This document shows positions 41,739 to 53,012 of a DNA stretch of 59,039 bases, one piece after another. Every line of letters starts with the position of its first letter. The stretch's first letter is position 1. The DNA lies in the NCBI GenBank assembly GCA_023807065.1, contig JAJJLU010003532.1, forward strand, positions 1 through 59,039. The letters run 5' to 3'. The position numbers and the translations under genes were made by a program. The DNA is from Isotricha intestinalis. Its lineage: Eukaryota; Ciliophora; Litostomatea; Vestibuliferida; Isotrichidae. The notes under the pieces were generated by a model. That model saw only the letters and a list, made by a program, of their open reading frames with translations, was not told the origin of the DNA and ran no database searches.

Positions 41739-44700
41739 ATGGAGTCTTTATCAAATTATCAAATGGAAATTCCAAGAACAGAAAGTGAATATTTAAATAG
41801 AACAAACTTACAAATATTATTAAACCAAAATGATATAGTTCCAATTCTTCAAAAAATAAACAAACAATCAAAATTAATAGGTCGTCAAATAACATTATCA
41901 GAAATGATATCAGACCCAAAAGTAAGAATAATTATATAAAAATACAATAAAAAAAATTTAGATAAAAACTTTAAAACATAATCTTACAAATGCAAGAACA
42001 AATTTTGAAAATGAAAGTATTTCGGATTCGGAAGAAGATGAATATATAAAATTAGAAAGTCAACCTCAAAATTTAGAAAATGGACAATTAAAAGAATACC
42101 AATTAGAAGCATTAAATTGGTTAATTAAATTACATAGTATGAATGTTAATGGTATTTTAGCTGATGAAATGGGATTAGGAAAAACAATTCAAACTATAAG
42201 TCTTTTAGCATATTTAAATTTAAAAAATCAAAATTTAACTCATTTAATTATTGTTCCTAAAGTTACTATAAAAAATTGGGAAAGAGAAATAAATAAATGG
42301 TTACCTTCAGTTAAAGTTTTATTATTTTATGGTGATAAAGAAGAAAGAAAAATTTTAACTGAACAAACTTTAAAAAATGAAAAATTTGAAATTATTTTAA
42401 CTTCTTTTGAAATTTCAATGATAGAAAAATCAGCATTATCAAAATTAAATTATGAATATTTAATAATTGATGAAGCACATAGATTAAAAAATGATAAAGC
42501 AAAATTTAGTAAAGTTGTAAGACAATTTAATTCAAAACATAGATTATTATTAACAGGAACTCCTTTACAAAATAATTTACATGAATTATGGTCTTTATTA
42601 AATTTCTTAATGCCATCTATATTTGATGATAGTCAAGAATTTGATAGAATATTTAATTTAGATACTGCAACTGAAGATGGTCAATTAAAAATTGTTAAAC
42701 AAATACATCAATTATTAAAACCTTTTGTTTTAAGAAGATTAAAAAGTGAAATTGAATTTAAATTACCTCCTAAAAATGAAATTTATTTATATGTTGGATT
42801 AAGTGATTTACAGAAAAAAATGTATAAACAAATTTTATCAAGAAATATTGATGCTGTTAATGGTGTTTCTCGTGATAGAATTCAATTATTAAATATATTA
42901 ATGCAATTAAAGAAAGTTTGTAATCATCCTTATTTATTTCCAAATGTTGAAAAAGGACCTCCATATATTGAAGGAGAACATTTAATATATAATTCAATGA
43001 AATTGAAAATTTTAGATATTTTATTAAAAAAAATTAAAAATGAAACAAATGATAAAGTTTTAATATTTTCCCAAATGACAACATTATTAAATATATTAGA
43101 TGATTATTGTAGATATAGAAATTTTTCATATTTAAGAATGGATGGACAAACATCAAGTATAGACAGAGATAAAAGAATAGAAGAATTTCAAAATAAAAAT
43201 TCAGATAAATGGATTTTTTTAATATCTACTAGAGCAGGAGGTTTAGGAATAAATTTACATGCTGCAAATATAGTAATATTATATGATTCTGATTGGAATC
43301 CTCAAGTTGATTTACAAGCTATTGATAGAGCTCACCGTATTGGACAAACTAAACCTGTTACTATTTATCGATTTGTTTGTGAAGGTACTGTTGAAGAGAA
43401 AATAGTTGAAAGAGCTGCTAAGAAATTAAAAATTGATCATTTAATTATTCAAAAAGGAAAAAATATTCAAAATAAAGTTTCTGCTTTGGAAATGACTGAT
43501 ATTCTACAATATGGTGCTGGCAAATTATTTGATAATAATAATGAAAATGGTGAAAATGAAGAAAATAATGAAAGTGAAAATAATAAAACTATTGAAGAAA
43601 TATTAAAATATTCTATTAATAAGACAGAATCAATAAATTCTCATTTGAAATCAATAGAAGAGAAAATGAAAATAAATAATTTAGCATTATCTCAAGCATC
43701 AAAAGGGAATATATATCAATTTGATGGGGAGAATTATAAAAATAAAAATGAGAATTCTGAAAATTTAATAAAAATATATAATTCAATAGGAAGTAGAGAG
43801 CATAAAAAATTGCATGAAAATGTTGGTCAAAAAAAAATAAAATATATAAAAAAAAATAATGTAACAGGATGGAGAGCAAAAGCAGGAGGAGGTTATTTAC
43901 ATCAATTTTATGATTTTGAAACTTTAGATTATTTAGATGAAAAGGAAAAAAATTGGAAAGAATATTTAAAATCAAAAGAAGAGGAAAATAAAAGTGAAAA
44001 TAATGAAGAAAAAAAAGATAAAGAAAAGGAGAAAAAGAATATAAATTCAAAGAAGAATACAAATAATATAATAATAAAAGATGAATCAGATGTAGAAGAA
44101 TTTACAAAAGAAGATGAAGAATATAGAAATGAATTAATATCAAAAGGATTTTCAAAATGGACAAAAAAAGATTTTTCAAGATTTATTCATGCAGCAGAAG
44201 TTACAGGACTTGATGATCCAGAACAAATAAGTAAAATAATAAAAACAAAAACAAAAGAAGAAGTTGAAGAATATATTAAAGTATTTAAAAAAAGAATTGA
44301 TGATTTTCCTAATGGAGAAAGAATGATGGCTAAAATTAATAAGTATGAAACAGAAAAAAATAAAATTATTGAATATCAAGGTATTATTGATGATTATTAT
44401 AATTATTTAACTGAAAATAATATGATTGTTAATATTTTTGATGCTGTTAATATTCCTTATAAAGATTATAAAGTTAAAAATAATCATAATAATAATAAAG
44501 ATTTATTTAATGAATATGAAGATAAATATTTAATGTGTTTAATGTTTAAATATGGTTATAGAAATTGGAATCCTATTAAATATCATATTGTTTTAGATCC
44601 TTTAATGAAATTTAATTTAAATATGAAAATGAAAAGCGAACAAGAATTATTAGAAAGAGCTAATTATTTAATTATGTGTTTAAAAATGCATAAAAAAAAA

Positions 44701-44787
44701 GAATCTTCTAATAAAAAAAATAATGATAAACAGGTTAAAAGCAAAAAAAAAATTAAAATTTCTAAAAGCAAAAAAAAAAAAATTTAA
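41739..44787 (+). CDS. ISWI: ISWI-family chromatin-remodelling ATPase, two exons
   Basis: Exons 41739-41921 and 41962-44787 join over a 40-nt intron to 1002 residues. SNF2 ATPase: P-loop DEMGLGKT (129-136), DEAH box at 231-234, TGTPLQNNLHELWSLLNFLMP, and helicase-C with SQMTTLLNILDDY, MDGQTSS and RAHRIGQTKPVTIYR. The C-terminal HAND-SANT-SLIDE region is recognisable (VTGWRAKAGGGYLHQF, FSKWTKKDFSRFIHAAE), identifying ISWI rather than other SNF2 classes. It slides nucleosomes. Acidic Lys/Glu linkers at about 490-530 and 670-710 are disordered. The N terminus is short with no AutoN-like basic patch obvious. A possible DDT/WHIM partner is at 50541-53012. Confidence 0.95.
41922..41961 (+). other. 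Intron, 40 nt (ISWI)
   Basis: GTAAGA at 41922, TTTAG ending 41961, phase 0, joining DPK to IKTLKHN. In-frame TAA occurs after five codons if retained. Confidence 0.92.
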
Positions 44788-44899
44788 AAAATAAATAATT
44801 ATTATTATTTGATAAATAATTATTAATTATATATATAGAATTCATTTATTTTTTTTATTTTTTATTTTTTATTATTTATTATTTTTTTTTCATTTCTAA

Positions 44900-46927
44900 A
44901 TGAATCATGAATTTTTAGAACAATTTGGAAAGGAAAAAAAATTTCAAATTCCATTATTAGAATTATCAATAAATATATTAATAGAAACACTAGTAAATAA
45001 TATTAATAATAATTAGTAGAGGTATATTATAAAAAAACAAGAATTATCATTTTATAAAAATAAAAAGGAAATAATAATCATATTAAAAAATTTTTTCATT
45101 CAAATATCAAATAGTAATATTTCATCAAGAAATATAACACCAATATCATTATCGATATTAAAAAATAAAAAAATGAGAACATTACTTTTATTAAATATAT
45201 ATTATAATAAATCATATAATACATATTATTTTAATACAGTTATTGAAAATGTATCTTCAATGTATATTACAATGTTAAATCCAGAATTTGATAAATATTT
45301 AAATTTTAATGTTAAAGAATCTACAAATAAAATTTTAAAAATTCAATTAAAAGAAGATAATAAAAATGATTATTTTATAACTGAAATAGAAAATGAAGAA
45401 GAAAATTTACCTTTTAAAATTGTTGGTGATATTCAAAAAAAAGGAGAAATTTTTGGTTTTTTTAATTATAGATATTTAGAATTAGATTTAATAAAAGGGT
45501 TAATAAAAAGATATGAAAATAGAAAAAATTACCCAAAAAATCCAATGGAAACAATTCCTATAGTATCATTAACTTCATTAAAAAAATTAAAAAAAATAGA
45601 TGAATTTTATCCTTTTGAAATAATATTTCAAAAAAATGGAAAATTAAAAACTCAAATATATAGAGTAAGACATAATGATTCAAGAGAAAAATGGTTTGAT
45701 TATTTATTAATAATATATAATCATTTAAAAAAAAATATTCCAATTAGAAAAATAGATAATCAAAAATTATTATTTATAGATGATCATGTAGGAGCAATTC
45801 AAAGTATAACATCAAAAGATAAAAAAAAGGAGAAAGAAGAGAAAATCTCATTAAAACATTTTAAAATTTTAGATGTTTTAGGTTCAGGAGGATTTGGAAC
45901 AGTATACAAAGTGAAGGAAATATTAACAGATAAAATATATGCAATGAAAGTAATGAATAAAAATACAATAATAATAAAAAAATATTTCCATTATATAATG
46001 TCAGAATATGAAATATTAAAAATATTATCAGGATGTCCTTTTGTATTAGATATATATTATTGTTTCCAAAGTGCAAATTATTTATATATGGTAATAGATC
46101 TTTGTTCAAATGGTGATTTAACAAAATTAACTTATATAAATAATCCAAAATTACTTTGTGCAGAATTAATATTAGGAATAGAATACATACATAAACATCA
46201 TATAATATATAGAGATTTAAAACCAGAAAATATATTATTAGATAGTGAAGGACATATTAAAATATGTGATTTTAATTTAGCTAAAAAAGATATTTATAAT
46301 AAAAAAAGAGCTAATTCATTTTGTGGTTCTCCAATGTATTTATCACCTGAAATGTTAGGAATTAATGGAGTTAGTTTCAAAGCTGATATTTATCAAATTG
46401 GTTTAATTATTTATGAAATTTATACTCAAGAAATAGCTTTTCAATATAATGATATTAATTTAATTTATGATAATATTAGAAAAAATAAAATTAATTTTAA
46501 TCATGAAAAAATCCTATCTGAACCTTATTTAAAAGATTTATTGATGAAAATTTTAGTCATTGATGAAAATAAAAGATATACTATTGAACAAATAAAAAAA
46601 CATATTTTTTTTAAGGATATTAATTGGAAAGATGTTTATAATAAAAAAAGTGGAAATATAAAAACAAATAAAAAAGAAAGAATTGATTTAATTACTGTTC
46701 CTGGAAATAATGTTGTTGTTCAAGGTAAAACTATGAAAGAAATAGAATTTAAATTAGATTCTGATAAAACTTATACTCCTTTAGACGGAAAAACTACTTA
46801 CAGAGAAATGAAAAAAGATCAAAAAAGACCTATGAAAAATTTCGTTAGAGAATTTTATTATGTTAAACCTGGTCTTACACTTTGTGATAATGAATTTAAA
46901 GTTATTATTAATAAGGAAAATAAATAA
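44900..46927 (+). CDS. PH-domain AGC-type kinase with DFN motif, two exons
   Basis: Exons 44900-44992 and 45020-46927 join across a 27-nt intron to 666 residues; the first ATG in exon 2 (45173) would drop 82 N-terminal residues. A PH-like domain spans about 170-290 (GEIFGFFNYRYLELDL to REKWFDYLLIIYNHL), and a kinase domain about 312-565: GSGGFGTVYKV, YAMKVMNK, IIYRDLKPENILL, SFCGSPMYLSPE. The DFG is DFN (448-450). The segment after the kinase, including GKTMKEIEFKLD, is a probable regulatory tail. The activation segment resembles PDK1-phosphorylated AGC loops. Likely phosphoinositide-responsive; the substrate is unknown. Confidence 0.85.
44993..45019 (+). other. Intron, 27 nt (AGC kinase)
   Basis: GTAAAT...AATTAGTAG; phase 0 between CTA and AGG. 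The AG at 45015-45016 would put TAG in frame at once, so 45019 is the acceptor. The intron is a multiple of three but carries two in-frame TAG triplets. Confidence 0.72.
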
Positions 46928-47077
46928 ATTTTATTTAAAATTAGTTTTTGTTAAAATTGTTTTTTTTTTAATTTTTATTTTTATTATGTTTTATAATTTT
47001 TTATTTTATTTTTAGTTTTTGTTTAATATTTATTTAAGTCATTTTTTAAATATATATATAAACAAAAAAAATTTTAT

Positions 47078-49846
47078 ATGGGTGATTATTCTAAAAGCAC
47101 AGAAATTGAAAAAAGACAATTTTTAAAATCTCCAAATTTAAAAAACACAAAATCAAATAATCTAAATTCTAATTTATATGATAGAGAATATATATTAAAT
47201 TCAAATAATGAAAATGATAATCGAATAGAATGTAACACTGCGAATAATTTAATAGAAGAAAAAAAAGAATTTAATGATTCAAAATTTCAGTTTAATCTAA
47301 GTAAAAGTGGAATAAAAGAAAATAAAAGATATTCAATTCCAAAAGAAGATACAGGAAGATATGATCCTGAATTGGAAAAAGATGTTTATCAAATTCCTTC
47401 AAAATTATCAGATAATTTAATTTCAGATAGAAATAATAATAAATCTTTAATTAGTAACGAATTAACTTTTAATGAAGAAAATATTAATAGTCATAATTTT
47501 AATAACAATAATTTTCCTAAAATAAAAAATCCTTTTGATAATTTTTTACCTAATATTAAAAATCCTTTTGATAGTATTAATAATCAAAGCAATTTATCTA
47601 ATTCTAAAAGTATTATTAATGATAAGAATTTTCAATCTTTAAATGAAATAAAAAAAAGAAATTATGATAATAATTTATTAAAAAGTTCTTTTACAAGAAG
47701 AAGTGCTGCTCAAAGTCAAAATTTAAAAAAAAAAAATATTTTAACTTCTTTTGCTTCTTCAAAATATGATAATTCAATTTCTAATAATTTAGAATATTCT
47801 CAAAGTCAAAATACAGAAATTAATTTTTCAAAAGATATTAAATTTGAAATTATTGATAATGAAGAAGGAAATAAAAAAAATAAAAGAAATAATTTACAAA
47901 ATATTATTGAAAGTGATGAAGAAAATGAAGGAGAAGAAACTTTAAGAAAATTAAATTTAGATGATATTGTTATTTTTGTTAAAAAATTCAATGATGGAAA
48001 TTATAATTTAAATACTCCGAAAAATAAATATGAAATAGGAAAAAAAATATGTGAAATAATTAACAATAATCCCTTTCAAAATATTCCTTTTAAAATATTA
48101 TATAATTCTCATAATTTTTCTAATTTTTTTAATATGACAAATGAGCAATTAATAGAAAAAATAGATAAAGAATTTTATGAAAATTTTGAATCAATTAATA
48201 AATTTGAGAAAATAATAAAAAAATATCATCATAAAGAATTTAAAAATTATTATACTTTATGTATAAGTGAAATATATCCTATTGAATTACAAGAATTAAA
48301 AGCTTATAGAACAGTGCTTTGTGATGATGGAAATGGATTTTTAAGAGCTTTTATTTTTAATTTATTTGAAGTTTTTATTATTAATAAAAATATTAAAGAA
48401 TTAAGAAAAATTTCTTATGAAATTTCTACTAAAATTTCTATTAAATTTCAATATAATAATATTAGTGTTGAAAAAGAAGAAATTATTATTATTATGAAAA
48501 TTATTATCACTCATTTAGAAAATTCTAATATTAATGATGCTTTATTAGTTTTTACTAATGCTTTTCTTTATCATAGTTCTTTTGAATTTGGTTTAATTAA
48601 ATTTATTAGAATTGCTTTAGGAAATTTTATAACTAATAATAAAGATTTATTTAATTTAGAAAATTTAAAAGAATTAATTCCTTTTAAATATATTGAACAT
48701 AATAAATTTAATTATAATTTATACATCACAGAAAGAGTTATGATTATGGATTATGAAATCGATTCTTTTATTTTTTATATTTTACCTCATTTATTTAATA
48801 TTAATTTAAAATTTTTTTTAGATAATAACTCAATTTCTTTACTTTGTAATTATCCAGATAAAAATAATGGAACAATAAAAATAATTTATGACTTTTCATA
48901 TTATAAAATAGGTTATGATTCAACTTTTATGAATTATAATAGTAAATATATTCCTTATATTTCAAATGATAAAATTGAAAAATACAATATAATATTATTA
49001 AAGAATGATATAAAAACATTATGTGAAAATTGTAAAGAAATACCAAATGAATATGTAAAAGTACATAAAATTTTTGATAAAATATGTAGAAATTGTTTAG
49101 TAAATTATTTAAAAGATGCAATTAAAAAAAGAATAAAATTTTTTATTGAAGATTTTTATTTACATGAAGAATATTATTGTTCAGAGATTGAATATACAAA
49201 TTCATTAGAAAATAATTTAGCAATTTCAAATGTAGATATTAAATTATTATTTAATGTATCAAATGGAATTCCAACAATAATAAGAAATAATATTAAAAAT
49301 ACAATTATATGTAATTTATGTAATAGTAAATTTGAAAATAAAATAGCATATACATTAATTTGTGGTTGTATTTTTTGTAAAGATTGTATTCAAAAATTTA
49401 TTTTAGATAAAACAAGAGGAAAAATAATATTGAATGAATATGAAAAAAAACAAGAAAAAATAATAATAAATTGTCCTAAATGTAATTCATTAATATCAAA
49501 TTATAATAATTTCATAGAAAAATTTTTTGATGTTGAAAAATATAAAAAAGAATCTGAAGAAAGATTAAAAAATCAAATTACAATTGAATGTTGTGTTTGT
49601 AGATCAAATGATATATTTTTCTCTTTTGATTTATTAGTTAATAAAATTAATTTGAAACATTCATTATGTAAAAATTGTAAAAATAATTTAGATGAACAAT
49701 TAAAAAAAGATAGAAAAAGAAGTTATCAAACTCAATTTAAATGTCAATTTTGTAATAATGAACATGTTTATAATATTATAAATTTCAACAATGAAAGTAT
49801 TATTAAGGAAAAAAAAAATAAAAATAAATGTTGTTCAATATTTTAA
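47078..49846 (+). CDS. Catalytically dead otubain fused to zinc fingers
   Basis: 922 residues. The first 290 are disordered Asn/Ser-rich with a repeated FDNFLPNIKNPFDS-type motif near 145-165. An otubain-like (C65) fold occupies about 330-620: TVLCDDGNGFLRAFIF, where the catalytic Cys of DGNCF is Gly420, and DFSYYKIGYD, where the His of GHYD is Tyr608. The C-terminal third has several Cys clusters, a RING-like CNLC...CGCIFCKDC...CPKC (about 752-815) and CCVC...CKNC...CQFC (about 845-905). It ends KNKNKCCSIF, a possible prenylation box. It likely binds ubiquitin without cleaving it and may act as a ligase or reader. Confidence 0.8.
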   Translation: MGDYSKSTEIEKRQFLKSPNLKNTKSNNLNSNLYDREYILNSNNENDNRIECNTANNLIEEKKEFNDSKFQFNLSKSGIKENKRYSIPKEDTGRYDPELEKDVYQIPSKLSDNLISDRNNNKSLISNELTFNEENINSHNFNNNNFPKIKNPFDNFLPNIKNPFDSINNQSNLSNSKSIINDKNFQSLNEIKKRNYDNNLLKSSFTRRSAAQSQNLKKKNILTSFASSKYDNSISNNLEYSQSQNTEINFSKDIKFEIIDNEEGNKKNKRNNLQNIIESDEENEGEETLRKLNLDDIVIFVKKFNDGNYNLNTPKNKYEIGKKICEIINNNPFQNIPFKILYNSHNFSNFFNMTNEQLIEKIDKEFYENFESINKFEKIIKKYHHKEFKNYYTLCISEIYPIELQELKAYRTVLCDDGNGFLRAFIFNLFEVFIINKNIKELRKISYEISTKISIKFQYNNISVEKEEIIIIMKIIITHLENSNINDALLVFTNAFLYHSSFEFGLIKFIRIALGNFITNNKDLFNLENLKELIPFKYIEHNKFNYNLYITERVMIMDYEIDSFIFYILPHLFNINLKFFLDNNSISLLCNYPDKNNGTIKIIYDFSYYKIGYDSTFMNYNSKYIPYISNDKIEKYNIILLKNDIKTLCENCKEIPNEYVKVHKIFDKICRNCLVNYLKDAIKKRIKFFIEDFYLHEEYYCSEIEYTNSLENNLAISNVDIKLLFNVSNGIPTIIRNNIKNTIICNLCNSKFENKIAYTLICGCIFCKDCIQKFILDKTRGKIILNEYEKKQEKIIINCPKCNSLISNYNNFIEKFFDVEKYKKESEERLKNQITIECCVCRSNDIFFSFDLLVNKINLKHSLCKNCKNNLDEQLKKDRKRSYQTQFKCQFCNNEHVYNIINFNNESIIKEKKNKNKCCSIF

Positions 49847-50540
49847 AAATATAATTTATATTTTATTCTTTTTTATTATTATAAATAAATTTAAAATTGG
49901 TTTTTTTATGGAAATTTTTTAAATAATAAAATACAAAAATTGAGAAAATTAAAAAAATGATATAATATATATATATTTCAATTTAAATTAAAATATAAAA
50001 ATTTTAATATTTTATTTTTACATTAAATGATTACTTAAATTAATATATTAACAGTAAAAAACAATAATAATAAAAAAAAGTAATTAATTGAAAGTAATAT
50101 GATTAAATAAACTTATTATATAAATTTAAAAAATGTTTAACGTAAATAATAAATAAAATAAAAATTAAATATAATTCATTAACTAGAGAAACAACTGAAT
50201 TACTAGATTATGAAAATGCAAATTTAATATAAAATAATATATAAGTCAACAAAAAGGTATAATTTAAAGAGTAAAAGAAAATATATAATAATCAAGTAAA
50301 GTAAGTTAAAAAGTTATTTTATTATGTAATTTAATATATGAAATAAATATATTATATATTAAATATAAAAAAATAAATAATGATAATAAAAATATTATTT
50401 GTTTGAGAAATAATTAAAAATATATTTTTTTTTAATTTTGAAAAAAAAAGATAATTTTATTATAGAAAAAAAAATTGTTTAAATTTATATAAATATATAT
50501 TTAAAGATATAAGTTTATAAACAAAAAAAAAAATTAAAAA
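49847..50540. other. Intergenic region with a possible coding remnant
   Basis: 694 bp, mostly A/T. On the plus strand 50156-50230 reads INKIKIKYNSL then TRETTELLDYENANLI before TAA, and 50240-50300 is Lys/Gln/Ile-rich when TAA is skipped. The first piece has a SNARE-like hydrophilic helix feel. No open gene is possible. It is a weak remnant at best. The 5' region of the DDT gene is here too. Confidence 0.3.
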
Positions 50541-53012
50541 ATGAATCAAATGTTCCAAATGTTTACACCAGGAATGATAAATTATTCCCAATTAAATAGA
50601 TTAAATACAAATTTTCTTCAATTTCAGCAAATTCCAAATATATTTATAAATAATAATAATGAAAATAAACAACAACAAATTCAAAATGAAAATAATTTAA
50701 TGTTTCAAATTTTACAAAATCCAAATATGACAAATGAAGATAGATTAAATATGTTATTAAAAAATAAAAAAGGAATAGCTTTACATCCAATAATAATGAA
50801 AGTATTAAAAGATAGAGAAAAATTTCGTGAACTTCATAATCAAAATAATTTATCAAATAATTTTTCAAATTATAATGAAAATAATTTTATTACTAATTCT
50901 CAAGATAAAAATAATTTACTGAAAAAAAAATCAAATAATCATTTAATTAATAATCAAAATTATTCTCAACAAAATAATCAAAATATAAATCATAATATTT
51001 TAAAATTTCCAATTGATGATACAATTCTTTTTTCTGATTTAGAAAAATATAATTTGAGTAAAGATATAATTGAAAGACCAAAAGGAGAAAAAATAAATAT
51101 TGAATATGAAATATTCAATAAAGTAATTATAATTTGGGATTTTATTATTACTTTTAATGAAAATTTAATAAATGGAAATTTACTTAAATATAATATTAAT
51201 GAAAATATTTTAGAATTTTATAATAAAGTAATTGACGAAAATGATGATGAATATTATAAACAATTATTAACTTTATTTTTATTATTAGTTGCTAGAAATA
51301 TTAAAATATTAGAAAATAATTCTATTGAACAAGATATTTTTATTATAAAAAGTTTCTTAGAAAATCCCTATTCAACTCCATTTAATTGTTTTTATGATTG
51401 TTTAATAGAAATTTTAAAGATAATTTCACATTGTTCAATTTATAGAAATTTATTTGATGAAAAAGGGTTAAAAATAATAAATATTATTATAGAAAAAGAT
51501 AAATTTGAAATAAGTAAAAATGATAAAATTATTTTGTTAAATTCTTTAATTGCATTAGCATATGAAACAATTATTATTAAAGGAAAAATTAGAGAAGAAT
51601 TAGAAAAAATGTCTTCAATGTCAATTGAAAAAATGAATTTAGAAGAAAATTTAAAAGAGAATGAAAAAAGAAAAAAAGAAATTAATAAAAATGATTATTT
51701 AGAAAAAGTAAAAGAAAAAATTGAAAATTTAGAAAAACAATTAAATGCAATTAATGAAAAAGAAGATGATATTAATTTAAATCCTGATTTAAAAAAACAA
51801 AAAAGCGAAATTGAAAATCAAATTAATAGTAATCAAAGTTTAATTAAAGAAAATGAAAGTTTAAATGAAAGAAAAAAAGATTATTTGGAAAAAATACAAA
51901 ATATAAAAGATAAAATAATTTCTTTGAAAGTTCCTAGAAAAAAATTATTGGGAAGTGATTATTTAAAAAGTGATTATTTTTATTTTAATACTTGTCCTGG
52001 AAAATTATTTATTAAAAATAAAAAAGAAAAATTTTGGGCGGTAATTAAAGATAAAAAATTATTTCAAGAATTAACAGATAAATTAACTGAAAAAGGAATT
52101 AGAGAAAAAAAACTAAAATATTATTTAATTAGAATAATTAATGAAATAGATAATTTAGAAAATTTAAAAAAAAAAGAAGAAGAAGAAAATAAAATTAATG
52201 AAAATAATGAAATAAATAATAATAATAAAGAAAAAAATAATAGTGAAGAAATAAATAATATAAAAAATGATGATGATGAAAAAGAAAAAATAATAGAAGA
52301 AAATATAAATGATATAACAGAAAGTATAGATTCAAATGATTTAGACAATAATGATGATAAAGAAAATGATAATAATAATAATAAAGAAAATGATAATAAT
52401 AATAAAGAAAATGATAATATTAATAAGGAAAATGATAACAATGATATGAATGAAATTAAAGAAGAAAAAATTAAAAAAGAAATAACAGAAGAAAGAATTC
52501 CAAAGAAATATACAATTAATGAAATATTATTAGGAATGGAAGAAAAATTTTCAGAATATCTTTCTCAATTTGATAAAGAATGGGAATCAGAAATAAATAG
52601 AAATAAATGGAAAGAAATAATTAAAACAACAAATATAGAAAATAATTATATTCAAACTTTAAAAATGTTTAATCATAGATTTAAGAATCCATATAAAATA
52701 TTATCAGAAGAAGAAGAAAAAGAATTAAAAAATATAGATTATAATATATCAAATAATATAGAAAAATATATATTTATAGATAAAAATGGAAATGAATTTT
52801 TTGTATATGAAACAGATCCTTCTAAAATATTATCACCTAAAGTAAAAATATGGAGTAAAGATATTGAATCTTATGAAATAGATAAATATTATTCTAATTA
52901 TTTATTAAATAAAGTTAATAGTCATCAACAATTATGGTATATTCTTCATTTTTATGAAAATATTATTTTTGGTTTAATAAAAAGAAGAGAAAATAAAAAG
53001 AAGTTTATCTAA
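50541..53012 (+). CDS. DDT/WHIM chromatin protein
   Basis: 823 residues. The N-terminal 150 are Asn/Gln-rich. A DDT domain follows at about 190-260 (IWDFIITFNENLING, then LEFYNKVIDEN), then a helical region, a coiled coil at about 350-450 and a WHIM-like segment near 465-530 (LGSDYLKSDYFYFN, GKLFIKNKKEKFWAVI, ELTDKLTEKGIREKKL). DDT plus WHIM motifs are the ISWI-binding ruler unit of ACF1/WSTF/Ioc-type subunits. An acidic stretch with a DN-rich repeat (about 595-640) precedes a C-terminal basic region. No PHD or bromodomain. Together with ISWI at 41739, it may make a remodelling complex; this is inference. Confidence 0.82.
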   Translation: MNQMFQMFTPGMINYSQLNRLNTNFLQFQQIPNIFINNNNENKQQQIQNENNLMFQILQNPNMTNEDRLNMLLKNKKGIALHPIIMKVLKDREKFRELHNQNNLSNNFSNYNENNFITNSQDKNNLLKKKSNNHLINNQNYSQQNNQNINHNILKFPIDDTILFSDLEKYNLSKDIIERPKGEKINIEYEIFNKVIIIWDFIITFNENLINGNLLKYNINENILEFYNKVIDENDDEYYKQLLTLFLLLVARNIKILENNSIEQDIFIIKSFLENPYSTPFNCFYDCLIEILKIISHCSIYRNLFDEKGLKIINIIIEKDKFEISKNDKIILLNSLIALAYETIIIKGKIREELEKMSSMSIEKMNLEENLKENEKRKKEINKNDYLEKVKEKIENLEKQLNAINEKEDDINLNPDLKKQKSEIENQINSNQSLIKENESLNERKKDYLEKIQNIKDKIISLKVPRKKLLGSDYLKSDYFYFNTCPGKLFIKNKKEKFWAVIKDKKLFQELTDKLTEKGIREKKLKYYLIRIINEIDNLENLKKKEEEENKINENNEINNNNKEKNNSEEINNIKNDDDEKEKIIEENINDITESIDSNDLDNNDDKENDNNNNKENDNNNKENDNINKENDNNDMNEIKEEKIKKEITEERIPKKYTINEILLGMEEKFSEYLSQFDKEWESEINRNKWKEIIKTTNIENNYIQTLKMFNHRFKNPYKILSEEEEKELKNIDYNISNNIEKYIFIDKNGNEFFVYETDPSKILSPKVKIWSKDIESYEIDKYYSNYLLNKVNSHQQLWYILHFYENIIFGLIKRRENKKKFI
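52361..52450. repeat. Short coding repeat in the DDT gene
   Basis: Imperfect 18-21-bp tandem units reading as DNNNKEN in the DDT/WHIM gene, four copies with different Asn counts; a likely length-variable acidic linker. Confidence 0.75.

Noticed and set aside
45015..45016. Earlier acceptor for the AGC kinase intron (24 nt)
   Set aside because: It leaves TAG in frame directly after the junction.
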